A model generated the notes under the pieces. The model saw nothing but the letters and a program-made list of their open reading frames with translations, did not search any database and was not told the origin of the DNA. From Burkholderia cenocepacia (GTDB lineage: Bacteria > Pseudomonadota > Gammaproteobacteria > Burkholderiales > Burkholderiaceae), in the NCBI RefSeq assembly GCF_900446215.1, contig NZ_UAQZ01000001.1:1178001-1242000 (forward strand): a stretch of DNA of 64,000 nucleotides, written 5' to 3'. Each line of letters starts with the position of its first letter. Within the stretch, counting starts at the first letter, position 1. Both the position numbers and the translations under genes were made by a program. This document shows positions 8,111 through 16,919 of the stretch, piece after piece.

Positions 8111-9238
8111 ATGCTCGAAGAGCAATACATCAGGAATGCTTTCCCTGACATAGCGGCCGTGCCGGTACCTCTGCTGACCTCACTGTCGCTCCCGCTGGAC
8201 CAGGCGGTATCGGGATTGCTCGACAATATGCTGCTCGAGGAACAAGCGGAATTGCACCCGGAATGGGAAGAGGTATTCCTGCAACGTGTGCGCGATGCGC
8301 TCGAGCGTGCGCTTATCAAGCGCGACACGGATGCTGCAAATGCAGTTCATCGAACGTTGTTCCTGCTGTATGAACTACACGTCGTCGACGGCGCGTCGCC
8401 ACGTGCCGCCAATCAGTTCAATCCGTCGCTGACGCGTGTGCGTCGATGTATCGAGCGGGCATGGCTCGACAATGAAATGCGTCGCGTCGGTGATGAATGC
8501 CCCGCGCATCTTGACGGCTCGGCGCTTACGCAGAGGCTCAAGCGCTTGTGGGTGCAACATCCGGTCGCGTCGCATCCGTTGTTCGATTTCCTGGAAAGGA
8601 GCGCGTCGCTCGAGCAGATCGTCGCATTCTTCAAGAGTGACAGCGCGTTGAATATTCGTTTTTTCGATCTGCTGGTGTATTCAATGATCGGATCGCGTGA
8701 AGGCGTGCGGCGCGAGTTGGCGCAGAATTTCTGGGACGAATCGGGACGCGGCGACGCCGCGCGCAGCCATGTGACTCTATTCCGGAGCTTGCTCAGCACG
8801 GTCGGAGTGAGTAGCGCGTCCGACGACCATGCCAGCGAACTTGGGTGGCAAGGATTGGCGGGTTACAACCTGTTCATGCTGTCGAGCGTGAATCGGCAGC
8901 ATTACTTCAAGCTGCTGGGCATCATGGCAATGACCGAATTGCTTGACCCGTCACAGTACGAAAAGCTGGCGCGCGGGTGCCGGCGTGTCGGGTTAGGCCG
9001 TGACGCTGAGCTTGACTACTACGACGAGCACGTGACGATTGACGTAATTCATGGGGAAGGATGGCTGTCGAACGTCATTGTTCCAATCGTCAACGAAACG
9101 CCAACCGTGGCAAAGGACATCCTGGTTGGCGCGTCGCTGAGAATGGCAACCTGCAATGACTATTACGATGCGTTACTGGCTCGATTGATCGAAATGGGGC
9201 AACAACAGGCGGGTGAGCAGATTTCGATGGCTGCCTGA
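8111..9238 (+). CDS. Haem-oxygenase-like diiron oxidase/oxygenase
   Basis: A 375-residue all-helical protein of the iron-containing redox (haem-oxygenase-like, HDO) type. The metal-binding set looks complete: Glu210 and His220 (NFWDE, then RSH ten residues on), Glu276 (MTELLD), then His307, Asp311 and His314 in YYDEHVTIDVIHGEGW. The H-x3-D-x2-H spacing is characteristic of diiron HDO enzymes such as the N-nitrosating SznF and the fatty-acid-cleaving UndA group. Those enzymes activate O2 for N-oxygenation, C-C cleavage or desaturation. The start has AGGAAG upstream. It is last in the cluster, after a 208-base gap that may carry its own promoter. This is probably the step that gives the cluster its distinctive chemistry. 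Confidence 0.8.
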   Translation: MLEEQYIRNAFPDIAAVPVPLLTSLSLPLDQAVSGLLDNMLLEEQAELHPEWEEVFLQRVRDALERALIKRDTDAANAVHRTLFLLYELHVVDGASPRAANQFNPSLTRVRRCIERAWLDNEMRRVGDECPAHLDGSALTQRLKRLWVQHPVASHPLFDFLERSASLEQIVAFFKSDSALNIRFFDLLVYSMIGSREGVRRELAQNFWDESGRGDAARSHVTLFRSLLSTVGVSSASDDHASELGWQGLAGYNLFMLSSVNRQHYFKLLGIMAMTELLDPSQYEKLARGCRRVGLGRDAELDYYDEHVTIDVIHGEGWLSNVIVPIVNETPTVAKDILVGASLRMATCNDYYDALLARLIEMGQQQAGEQISMAA

Positions 9239-9244
9239 TACGTG

Positions 9245-9826
9245 TCATAGCATGGCGACGGGGGCTTGGACTGCGTGCAACAGACACTCCGTTGCTTGCC
9301 ATGCTTCGTTGGCTGCATTGGTTTTGTCGCCGATCACGGCGGCTAGTGTGGCGCCGTCGAGCAACATGACGACTTGGCGAGCCGTCGATTCGATCGACGT
9401 TGCGGGTACAAGATCACGCAACAGGTTCTGGATGAAGAGACGGAGCTGAACTTTCTGTTTGGTCGAGATGCGAATAATCTCGCCGGGTTCGGCGTGAAAC
9501 TCCGAGAGTGCACTGGTGAACATGCAGCCCCCAAAGTCGCGTGCATTGAACCAGCGATCGTGCCAGGAAAACACTTCCCTCAACCGTTCAATCGGTGTGT
9601 TCCGGGTAGCAACTGCACTGGCCATCGACCCCAGTGCACTGTGCGCGCGCTGAGTCAGAACCTCGGAGATCAAATCGTTCTTGGTCGAGAAGTATCGGAA
9701 TAGCGTCATCTTCGCCACTCCTGCTTCTTCGATGATTCTGTCGATCCCGACGGCGTGGTAGCCGTATTGCGTAAATAATCGTGTCGCCGTATCGACGATC
9801 GCCTGACGTTTTGAACTTGTGGCCAT
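9245..9826 (-). CDS. TetR-family regulator of the island cluster
   Basis: About 193 residues. The N-terminal helix-turn-helix is typical of TetR: residues from KRQAIVDTATRLF through GIDRIIEEAGVAKMTLFRYF. The C-terminal ligand domain is the usual all-helical type. It converges on the diiron gene with only six bases between the stops. The start at 9826 (MATSSKRQ) is chosen because longer in-frame starts add about 36 residues of non-family sequence. It probably represses the cluster in response to a product or intermediate; no operator next to the cluster promoter can be inspected because that lies off the left edge. Confidence 0.85.
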   Translation of the reverse strand: MATSSKRQAIVDTATRLFTQYGYHAVGIDRIIEEAGVAKMTLFRYFSTKNDLISEVLTQRAHSALGSMASAVATRNTPIERLREVFSWHDRWFNARDFGGCMFTSALSEFHAEPGEIIRISTKQKVQLRLFIQNLLRDLVPATSIESTARQVVMLLDGATLAAVIGDKTNAANEAWQATECLLHAVQAPVAML

Positions 9827-9889
9827 GCGATGCTTTCCCCAACCTGATCGTCTCACGATTATAGCGGCGCGAGACCATCCGATGGGGCG

Positions 9890-10230
9890 TGGGTTCGGGC
9901 TATCCCAAGCGGTTGAGTGGTGTTGTTGTCGCACCGCTTACGGTAGGCCTTCAGCCCGTCGTCGAACCGAAACATGTCAGCCTCCCGAACATCTGGATTA
10001 CCGAAGGCAAGTCGTCGACAATCGCCTCGCCGAGGTCAAATTCGACTCCATTCGACAGGCGAACATCTAACGAGAGTGCCACCAGCGACCTGTTCGGCGG
10101 CAATACAGGGAGAACGACGGGCACGGTCGATGACGAGGGCGACAGGGGAAACGCCCGCCGTTCACTCACCGGAACACGACGTGATGGCCCTTGGATGTCG
10201 ATCGGTACGCCGTCGGTTACCCGCCAAGGT
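9890..10230 (-). mobile_element. Probable decayed IS66-family remnant (orfA end and tnpB start)
   Basis: This stretch between two regulator genes has no intact gene. On the minus strand, one frame ending at 9951 encodes ALSLDVRLSNGVEFDLGEA followed by LPSVIQMFGRLTCFGSTTG, which resembles the C-terminus of the IS66 accessory protein OrfA. A second frame starts inside it at 9975 with MFRFDDGLKAY, like the N-terminus of IS66 TnpB, and loses similarity after about a dozen residues. The overlap of the two frames is what intact IS66 elements show. No transposase or terminal repeats were found. Family recognition is from memory. Its position at the edge of the low-G+C block suggests an old insertion boundary. 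Confidence 0.5.
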
Positions 10231-10259
10231 TCTGCCCATCACAGCCGAACGATGGACCG

Positions 10260-11039
10260 CTAACGTTCTTGCGATTCGTTGGGCGCAGGCGTCACGGCGG
10301 GCGGCAACGGGCGATTCGCGATCTCTATCGCTTCAGTTCGCGGCACACCCAAGGTTTGCAACAGGGATGAAGCTGCCCGTTCGGCAAAGCCGTTCTGACT
10401 GTACCCGATCATGTTCAACATGTCGGTAACCGGCTTCTCGTCCGCATCGAATCGGAGCTCGATCGCAATGGCGGTCAGTACCGCGCCCCCGACCGTGATC
10501 ACGCTCATCAGCGGGTCGCTTGCCGAGAACCTCCCCGCGAGGATGCCTTTCTGAATATCCCTCAACAACCGCGGTCCGAGGCCGCGGCTGAGCGCTCGCA
10601 TGGACAACCCCTCGCGCAGGAGAAATTGTCCCCAGACCGGCTCGCCTCTGGCTCGCAGCAATGTATGGCGCAGCGACACGGAAATGATCTCGGCCGGGTC
10701 GGTGAGGCCGCCTGCGATGCGGTCCAGGGTATCCGCGAACTCCTCGAACACGATTTCCAACACCGCGGCATGAATCGCCTCTTTCGATTCGAAGTGGTTG
10801 TAGAACGACCCGAAACCCACGTCCGCGGCTTCCGTAATTTCATTGATCGCGACGCCTTCCATCCCCTTTTGCGCCATGAGTACAAAGGCGGCATCCAGCA
10901 GGCGCGCGCGCGTCTCGCGCTTGCGGCGCGCGCCCCGCGGCTCGCGAACCTCGGGGCTCGACGGCGCTTGCCCGTTCGAGACGGCCGGCGACGGTGTTCT
11001 GGTGCGACGGGAAGAAGTGTTGGGCATCGGCGTGCGCAT
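10260..11039 (-). CDS. TetR-family regulator of the aromatic cluster
   Basis: A 259-residue TetR-type protein. The HTH is seen in RARLLDAAFVLMAQKG and INEITEAADVGFGSFYNHF. A basic, proline- and serine-rich N-terminal extension of about 40 residues precedes it. ATG at 11027 (MPNTSS) is an alternative start. It is divergent from the hydroxylase gene at 11140 with about 100 bases between them, containing two inverted repeats that are good operator candidates. It is most likely the local repressor of the 11,140-17,820 catabolic operon, induced by an aromatic substrate or its CoA ester. Confidence 0.88.
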   Translation of the reverse strand: MRTPMPNTSSRRTRTPSPAVSNGQAPSSPEVREPRGARRKRETRARLLDAAFVLMAQKGMEGVAINEITEAADVGFGSFYNHFESKEAIHAAVLEIVFEEFADTLDRIAGGLTDPAEIISVSLRHTLLRARGEPVWGQFLLREGLSMRALSRGLGPRLLRDIQKGILAGRFSASDPLMSVITVGGAVLTAIAIELRFDADEKPVTDMLNMIGYSQNGFAERAASSLLQTLGVPRTEAIEIANRPLPPAVTPAPNESQER

Positions 11040-11048
11040 GGTTTCGGT

Positions 11049-11068
11049 GTTCGAGTATACGTTCGAAC
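11049..11068. promoter_or_regulatory. Candidate TetR operator in the divergent promoter
   Basis: The 20-base element GTTCGAGTATACGTTCGAAC has perfect six-base outer arms (GTTCGA / TCGAAC) around a GTATAC core. It lies 10 bases upstream of the longest TetR start and about 70 bases upstream of the hydroxylase start. A site here could repress both directions. Confidence 0.5.
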
Positions 11069-11093
11069 ATCAAAATTGACAAAGTTATCAGTT

Positions 11094-11109
11094 ATGACTT
11101 TAATGTCAT
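11094..11109. promoter_or_regulatory. Second inverted repeat in the divergent promoter
   Basis: Arms ATGAC and GTCAT flank TTTAAT, 30 bases before the hydroxylase start. It lies in the only AT-rich part of the intergenic region, so it may overlap the promoter of the catabolic operon. Confidence 0.35.
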
Positions 11110-11139
11110 CAAGGCGGCCAGCAGTGGCCAGTCCCGAGA

Positions 11140-12852
11140 ATGGGAGACGGAACGGTGGTGGAGACAAAACTGACGTGCGAGCCGGGCGTCCATGAAGGCA
11201 ACGACAACGCGAACTGTGCCGGCGGCCGCGACTTGCCGTCGGAGGTAGACGTGCTCGTGGTGGGCTGCGGTCCCGTCGGCGCGGCGATCGGTGCGCTTCT
11301 CGGCCGGGACGGCGTGCGCGTGCTCGTCGTCGACAGGGCGGCGGAGATCTTCATGGCGCCGCGTGCGATCGCGCTCGACAACGACGCGCTTCGCATCCTG
11401 CAGTACGTCGGGGTGAACGAAGCCGACCTCGATACGGTGGCGATTCCGTACGTCCGGATGCGCTCGCCCTGGTTCGGCGAGTTCGGGCGCATCAATACGC
11501 TGGGGAGCATCGACGGCCATCCGAAGCTCGTGACGTTCTATCAACCGGACCTGGAGCGATGCTTGCGTGCCCGACTGGCCGCGCACCGCACGGCCCGAAT
11601 GGCGCTCGGTGTGACGCTCGTCTCGCTCGACGAGCACGCGGACCACGTCGCCGCCACGCTCGACAGCGGGCCGGGCGCACGGCACGTCGTGCGCGCCCGC
11701 TACGTCGTCGGTGCCGACGGCGCCAGCTCGATCGTGCGCCAGCTGATCGGACAGGATTTCAAGGGCAAGACGTTCGCGGAGGACTGGTTGATCGTCGATG
11801 CGCGAAACGTGCGCCGACCCATCGACCACGTCGAATTCATCTGTGACCACCGGCGACCGACGCCTCATATGACCGCACCCGGGGGGCGCGAGCGTTGGGA
11901 GTTCATGCTCCATCCCGACGAGACGCGCGAAGAGATGGAATCCGACGAACGCATCCGCGAACTGCTCGCGCCGTGGGGCGGCATCGAGGACATGGTGATC
12001 GAACGCAAGGCCGTGTACCGTTTTCATGCCCGAACCGTCACGACGTTCAGCAAAGGGCGCGTTTTTCTCGCGGGCGATGCCGCCCATATCACGCCGCCGT
12101 TCGTCGGCCAGGGGCTCGTCGCCGGCCTGCGCGATGCCGCGAATCTCGGCTGGAAACTGGCGTGGGTCGTCAAAGGCCACGCAACCCCGCAAATTCTGGA
12201 TTCCTACGATCGGGAACGCCGACCGCACGCCAAGGCGATGATCGGCGTCGCGAAATTCATGGGCAAGCTCGTGATGCCGCGAAACGCCGGGATCGCGTTG
12301 TTCACGCATGGTCTGATGCGATTGACGCGGCTCGTTCCGCCGCTACGGAATCACTTCGACGAACTCGGGATCAAGCCGAAGAATGCGTTCCGGAGCGGTC
12401 TGTTCGTCCCCGGCCATTCGTCCACGCGGCTCGTGCGCGGCGCAGCCCTGCCGCAGGGATGGCTGCGCAGGCACGATGGGACGATCCGCCTGAGCGACGA
12501 CGTGTTCGGTACTGGTCTCGCGCTGATCGGATTCGGACGGGATCCGGGCGTCGAGCTCGACGCCGGCGCGCGAGCCGCGCTGATCGCGGCGGGCGGCGTC
12601 GTGGTGCAGGTGATGCACCGCGGGCAGCGCCTTCATCGCATCGAGGACGACGGATGGGAGGACCTGGACGGTACGTTCATGCCGGGTGTCGTGCGGTTTG
12701 GCTGGGCGGCCGTGATTCGGCCGGACAAAACGGTCCTGCACGAAGGCCCGGTCGCCGACTCGACCCGTCTGGTTCTCGAATCCCTGCAATTGCTTGGTGC
12801 GCGCACCGCGTTGTCGTCGCTGTCCGATCACATTGCCCAGCCGATTTCCTGA
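11140..12852 (+). CDS. MhpA-like FAD aromatic hydroxylase
   Basis: A 570-residue group A flavin monooxygenase of the PheA/TfdB/MhpA type. The dinucleotide fold begins VDVLVVGCGPVGAAIGALL, and the second FAD motif is RVFLAGDAAHITPPFVGQGL with the usual GLRDAANLGWKLAWV helix. These enzymes hydroxylate phenolic acids ortho to an existing OH using NAD(P)H; MhpA acts on 3-(3-hydroxyphenyl)propionate and 3-hydroxycinnamate. Next to an extradiol dioxygenase it presumably makes the catechol. A GTG at 11155 has GGGAG eight bases upstream and is an alternative start. Confidence 0.85.
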   Translation: MGDGTVVETKLTCEPGVHEGNDNANCAGGRDLPSEVDVLVVGCGPVGAAIGALLGRDGVRVLVVDRAAEIFMAPRAIALDNDALRILQYVGVNEADLDTVAIPYVRMRSPWFGEFGRINTLGSIDGHPKLVTFYQPDLERCLRARLAAHRTARMALGVTLVSLDEHADHVAATLDSGPGARHVVRARYVVGADGASSIVRQLIGQDFKGKTFAEDWLIVDARNVRRPIDHVEFICDHRRPTPHMTAPGGRERWEFMLHPDETREEMESDERIRELLAPWGGIEDMVIERKAVYRFHARTVTTFSKGRVFLAGDAAHITPPFVGQGLVAGLRDAANLGWKLAWVVKGHATPQILDSYDRERRPHAKAMIGVAKFMGKLVMPRNAGIALFTHGLMRLTRLVPPLRNHFDELGIKPKNAFRSGLFVPGHSSTRLVRGAALPQGWLRRHDGTIRLSDDVFGTGLALIGFGRDPGVELDAGARAALIAAGGVVVQVMHRGQRLHRIEDDGWEDLDGTFMPGVVRFGWAAVIRPDKTVLHEGPVADSTRLVLESLQLLGARTALSSLSDHIAQPIS

Positions 12853-12859
12853 GGCCCCC

Positions 12860-13930
12860 ATGAAGCTCACGACTGCACAACCCGCACGGAGTCCCCAGCC
12901 GACGACGAAGGCTCGGGCGCTTTCCTATCTGATGTTCGAGCGTCCCGATCTCGAACGGGCCGAACGATTTCTCAACGACTTCGGCCTGCGGACGGTATCC
13001 CGTGACGGCGAACATTTGTTCCTTCGAGGCACGGCCGCCACACCGTTCTGCTACGTCGTCCGGCGGGCTGAAAAAAACCGGTTCGTCGGCTTCGGGCTTG
13101 AAGTGGACGGCATCGACGCACTGCGAAAGCTCGCCGGCGTGCCAGGCGCGTCGGACGTGGCGCCGTCGCCGTGGCCCGGTGGCGGCCATCGCGTCACGCT
13201 CGTCGATCCGTCGGGTTTTCGTGTCGACGCGGTCGCGGGACAAGCGCGGGCCGGCGCCCTGCCGCACCGGTCGGCGTTACCGTTCAACTCGCCCGATTCC
13301 GTCGTTCGCGTGAACGATACCCAGCGTGCGCCGCTGGCGGCGCCGGAAGTGATTCGCCTCGGTCATGTCGTGCTCGAACTCGCCGATTTCCAGGCGACTT
13401 GCGCGTGGTACACGTCTCACTTCGGTTTCATCCCGAGCGACGTTCAGGTGTTGCCGGATGGATCGCCCGCCGTCGCGTTCTTGCGGCTCGATCGCGGGGC
13501 GACCCCCACGGATCACCATACGCTGGCATTGGCACAGGGGTTCGCAGCGCTTTACAGCCACTCGGCATTCGAGCTGGTGGACGCGGACGCCGTGGGGATC
13601 GGGCAGCGTGTGCTGAGCGAAAAAGGATGGACGCACGCATGGGGAATGGGTCGCCACATTCTCGGCAGCCAGGTCTTCGACTATTGGCAGGACCCCTGGG
13701 GCGACAAGCACGAACACTATTGCGATGGGGACATGTTCACGGCGGACGTGGCGACGGGCATCCATGAAGTCAGCCGTGAAGCGATGTCGCAGTGGGGCCC
13801 GCGGATGCCGCGCAGCTTCACCAAACCGAAGATCACCGCCGCCAGCATCGCATCGCTCATCCGAAACCTCCGGGCCAGTCCGGACGTCACGTTCGCGAAG
13901 CTGCGCACGCTCGCGAAGCTGTTTGCGTGA
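12860..13930 (+). CDS. Type I extradiol ring-cleavage dioxygenase (VOC fold)
   Basis: A 356-residue two-domain vicinal-oxygen-chelate protein. The C-terminal domain keeps the Fe(II) facial triad: His in RLGHVVLEL, His in DHHTLALAQG and Glu in DKHEHYCDGD. The N-terminal domain is the usual degenerate half. Type I extradiol dioxygenases cleave catechols next to the hydroxyls, giving a yellow 2-hydroxymuconate semialdehyde-type product. The ATG is eight bases after the hydroxylase stop, so the two are coupled. The precise catechol is not evident; a C-terminal tail of about 50 residues (FTKPKITAASIASLI onward) goes beyond the core fold. Confidence 0.82.
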   Translation: MKLTTAQPARSPQPTTKARALSYLMFERPDLERAERFLNDFGLRTVSRDGEHLFLRGTAATPFCYVVRRAEKNRFVGFGLEVDGIDALRKLAGVPGASDVAPSPWPGGGHRVTLVDPSGFRVDAVAGQARAGALPHRSALPFNSPDSVVRVNDTQRAPLAAPEVIRLGHVVLELADFQATCAWYTSHFGFIPSDVQVLPDGSPAVAFLRLDRGATPTDHHTLALAQGFAALYSHSAFELVDADAVGIGQRVLSEKGWTHAWGMGRHILGSQVFDYWQDPWGDKHEHYCDGDMFTADVATGIHEVSREAMSQWGPRMPRSFTKPKITAASIASLIRNLRASPDVTFAKLRTLAKLFA

Positions 13931-13966
13931 CCCCCATCTTCACTCAGACCTGTTCGAGGCATCTTC

Positions 13967-14923
13967 ATGGCATTGCACGTCTTGCACTACCGGCATCAGG
14001 GGCGCGCCCAATGGGGCGTGGTGAGGCATCACCGGATCACGCCGATACCGGGCGACTACCCGACGACCGGCGAATTCGTGCGCGCACATCGGATCGATGA
14101 CCTCGCCGCGCTCGACGGAGAAACGATTCCCGAATCGGACGTCGAATGGCTGTCGCCGGTCACGCGCAATCAACGGTTCGTTTGCCAGGGCGCCAACTAT
14201 CGCCAGCACATGATCGAGTCCGGCATGAATCCGGATGCGAAGTCATTCAACATGATCTTCACGAAGGCGACGAGCTGCATCGTCGCCGCCGATTCCGACG
14301 TCATCCGGCCGCAACATGTGCGGTTTCTGGACTACGAGATCGAACTGGGGCTCGTGCTTCGCCGCGATATCACGTCCCGGCAAGCCATCACGGACAAGAA
14401 CCTGCACGAGTACGTCGCGGGCCTCGTGATCGTCAACGACTATTCCGCACGCGATATCCAGATTCCCCAAATGCAGTTTTACAAGGGAAAAAGCTATCGG
14501 ACGTTCGGGCCGGTCGGGCCGTATCTGTGCCTGCTGGAGGCCAGCGATATCGCACGGCTGCACGCGCTGACGCTGACACTGACCGTGAACGGGGACGTGC
14601 GGCAGAGCGATTCGACGGGGAATCTCGTGTACGGTCCGGCCGAAACGCTCACGGAACTTTCGGGTGTTCAGGATCTGAACGCCGGTGACTTGCTTGCAAC
14701 CGGCACGCCTTCCGGGTGCGCGCTCAGCATTCCGTCGCCGGCGAAGCAACGAATTGCCGCGTTGCTGCCGGAGCAGATGAAGTGGCGGATTTTCACGAAG
14801 GTTCAGGCCGCGCGCCCGCAGTACCTGAAGGCCGGGGATCTGGTCGAGTCGCGGATCCGGAGCAGGGACGGGGCGATCGACCTCGGTGTGCAACGCAACC
14901 GAATCGTGGACGAGCTCGCATGA
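13967..14923 (+). CDS. Fumarylacetoacetate hydrolase-family enzyme
   Basis: A 318-residue FAH-superfamily protein with the metal ligands in YEIELGLVLRRD (E-x-E) and NDYSARDIQ (Asp), and the conserved GTFGP-type loop here as RTFGPVGPYL. The family covers acylpyruvate hydrolases, 2-hydroxypentadienoate hydratases and oxalocrotonate decarboxylases. After the extradiol dioxygenase it should process the ring-cleavage product by C-C hydrolysis, hydration or decarboxylation. Its stop overlaps the next ATG (ATGA). Confidence 0.82.
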   Translation: MALHVLHYRHQGRAQWGVVRHHRITPIPGDYPTTGEFVRAHRIDDLAALDGETIPESDVEWLSPVTRNQRFVCQGANYRQHMIESGMNPDAKSFNMIFTKATSCIVAADSDVIRPQHVRFLDYEIELGLVLRRDITSRQAITDKNLHEYVAGLVIVNDYSARDIQIPQMQFYKGKSYRTFGPVGPYLCLLEASDIARLHALTLTLTVNGDVRQSDSTGNLVYGPAETLTELSGVQDLNAGDLLATGTPSGCALSIPSPAKQRIAALLPEQMKWRIFTKVQAARPQYLKAGDLVESRIRSRDGAIDLGVQRNRIVDELA

Positions 14924-16881
14924 ACGCCATCGCAACCGAAGCGGACGTGCTTCGGATCGAAAACCAGGGGCCGCCCGCCGACCTCCCGGCCAGCACTTAC
15001 GAGATGATCGGCCGTGGTGCGGCAATCGACCCGAGCGCGCCGGCCTTGTCGTTTTTCCTGCGCGCCGACGATCATCGCAAGCCATTGCGCTGGACCTATG
15101 CGGCGCTTCTGCGGGATATCACCCGCGCCGCGAACATGTTTTCGCGCCTCGGTATCGATCGCCACGCGGTGGTCGCCTCCGTGCTGCCGAATTTGCCGGA
15201 AACGCATTTCGTCATCTGGGGAGGCGAAGCGGCCGGGATCGTGTGCGCGATCAATCCGTTGCTGGAGGGGCCGGCGATCGCATCGCTGCTCAAGGCCGCA
15301 AACGCAAAGGTGCTGGTGACGCTGGCGCCTTTTCCGGGAACGGATATCTGGTCGAAGATCCAGCCCGTCCTGAGCGAGGTGCCGTCGCTGCAAAGCCTCG
15401 TCCTGATCGATCTGGCCGAGCGCGTGCAGGGGTGGCGCCGCATTGCCGCACGCGCGATGCAGCGTCGCGAATGCAAACGGTTGCACGGGCGCGCGGGCGT
15501 GCGCGGCGCCGTTCCGCGCCATGTCGCGATCCACGATTTCGACAGTGCGATGTCGCGTGAATCCGGCGATTCGCTGCTGATCCCACGGCGTTTCGAAGCC
15601 GACGACATATCGTCCTACTTCTGTACGGGCGGCACCACGGGATTGCCGAAAATCGCGATTCGCCGGCACGGCAACGAGGTGGCCAATGCCTGGAGCGTCG
15701 GGCAGGTCGTCGGCGCCGGGATGGGCCCGGGGAAGACCGTGTTCTGCGGACTGCCGCTGTTCCATGTCAATGCCGTGCTGGCAACCGGCCTGGTGCCGTT
15801 CTCGCGCGGCGCACATGTGGTGCTGGGTACGCCACAGGGCTATCGCGGCGACGGCGTCGTCAAACGATTCTGGGAAATCGTCGAGCACCACAGGATCAAT
15901 TTCTTCAGCGCGGTGCCGACCTTGTATTCGGCGTTGCTCGACGTGCCCGTCGACGGCCGGAACATTGACTCGCTGGAATATGGACTGTGCGGTGCCGCGC
16001 CGATGCCCGTGGAAGTATTCCGCACGTTCCAGGATCGCACCGGGGTCCGGATCCTCGAAGGCTACGGGCTCACCGAGGGCGCCTGCGTCAGCAGCGTCAA
16101 TCCGCCAGGCGGCGAACGGCGTCTCGGTTCGATCGGCTTGCGCATCCCCGGCCAGATGATGAAGGCGGTGATACTCGACGACGCAGGCCGCTACGTGCGC
16201 GATTGCGTCGAGAACGAAGTCGGTGTGCTGACGATTTCCGGGCCGAACGTGTTCGCGGGCTATCTTCAGGAAGATCAGAACAAGAGCCTGTGGCTCGATC
16301 TCGGTGACGGCCGGCAGTGGCTCAACACCGGGGACCTCGCGCGACGCGATGCCCAGGGCTACTTCTGGCTCACGGGCCGCCGCAAGGAGCTCATCATCCG
16401 GGGCGGGCACAACATCGATCCGGCGACGATCGAAGAACCGCTGCACCGCCACCCGGCCGTGCAGATCGCTGCGGCAATCGGACGTCCCGACGTGCATGCT
16501 GGCGAGCTGCCGGTCGCGTACGTGCAGTTGAAAGCCGGCGCAACGGCAACCGAGACGGAGCTCGACACGTTCATACGCGGCATGATCGGCGAGCGCGCCG
16601 CGATACCGAAGCGGATCCATATCGTCGATACGATGCCGCTCACGGCGGTCGGCAAGATCTTCAAGCCCGAACTCAAACGATGGGAGACGTTCGACGCGCT
16701 GGTCTCCGCGCTGAAGGATGCCGGCGTCGAGGGTGCGCGGGTGAGCATGGTGGACGACCCGTCGCGCGGGCTCACCCTGCATGTGGCGCTGAGCGATCAC
16801 GCGCAGACAGCGAAGGCCAATACGGTGATGGGCCGCTTCCCGTTCGCCTTTTCGACTTCCGTGGAACCCGAACATCACTGA
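14920..16881 (+). CDS. Acyl-CoA synthetase (AMP-forming)
   Basis: About 653 residues of the ANL adenylating superfamily. The P-loop is YFCTGGTTGLPKIAI, the adenine motif is EGYGLTEGA, the hinge is TGDLARRDAQGYFWLTGR, and the catalytic C-terminal Lys is in LTAVGKIFKPEL. The start is set by an ATGA overlap with the FAH gene; longer in-frame starts are inside that gene. It likely activates the aromatic side-chain acid or a ring-fission product as its CoA ester. A basic insert (about residues 170-200, QRRECKRLHGRAGVRG) is unusual for the family. Confidence 0.85.
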   Translation: MNAIATEADVLRIENQGPPADLPASTYEMIGRGAAIDPSAPALSFFLRADDHRKPLRWTYAALLRDITRAANMFSRLGIDRHAVVASVLPNLPETHFVIWGGEAAGIVCAINPLLEGPAIASLLKAANAKVLVTLAPFPGTDIWSKIQPVLSEVPSLQSLVLIDLAERVQGWRRIAARAMQRRECKRLHGRAGVRGAVPRHVAIHDFDSAMSRESGDSLLIPRRFEADDISSYFCTGGTTGLPKIAIRRHGNEVANAWSVGQVVGAGMGPGKTVFCGLPLFHVNAVLATGLVPFSRGAHVVLGTPQGYRGDGVVKRFWEIVEHHRINFFSAVPTLYSALLDVPVDGRNIDSLEYGLCGAAPMPVEVFRTFQDRTGVRILEGYGLTEGACVSSVNPPGGERRLGSIGLRIPGQMMKAVILDDAGRYVRDCVENEVGVLTISGPNVFAGYLQEDQNKSLWLDLGDGRQWLNTGDLARRDAQGYFWLTGRRKELIIRGGHNIDPATIEEPLHRHPAVQIAAAIGRPDVHAGELPVAYVQLKAGATATETELDTFIRGMIGERAAIPKRIHIVDTMPLTAVGKIFKPELKRWETFDALVSALKDAGVEGARVSMVDDPSRGLTLHVALSDHAQTAKANTVMGRFPFAFSTSVEPEHH

Positions 16882-16919
16882 TTGTCGATTCCCGGAACGT
16901 TCGGCATTGAATTGAGCAA

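Noticed and set aside
14803..16878. Long minus-strand reading frame opposite the acyl-CoA synthetase
   Set aside because: Its sequence is what high-GC antisense frames produce; the plus-strand gene has all ANL motifs.
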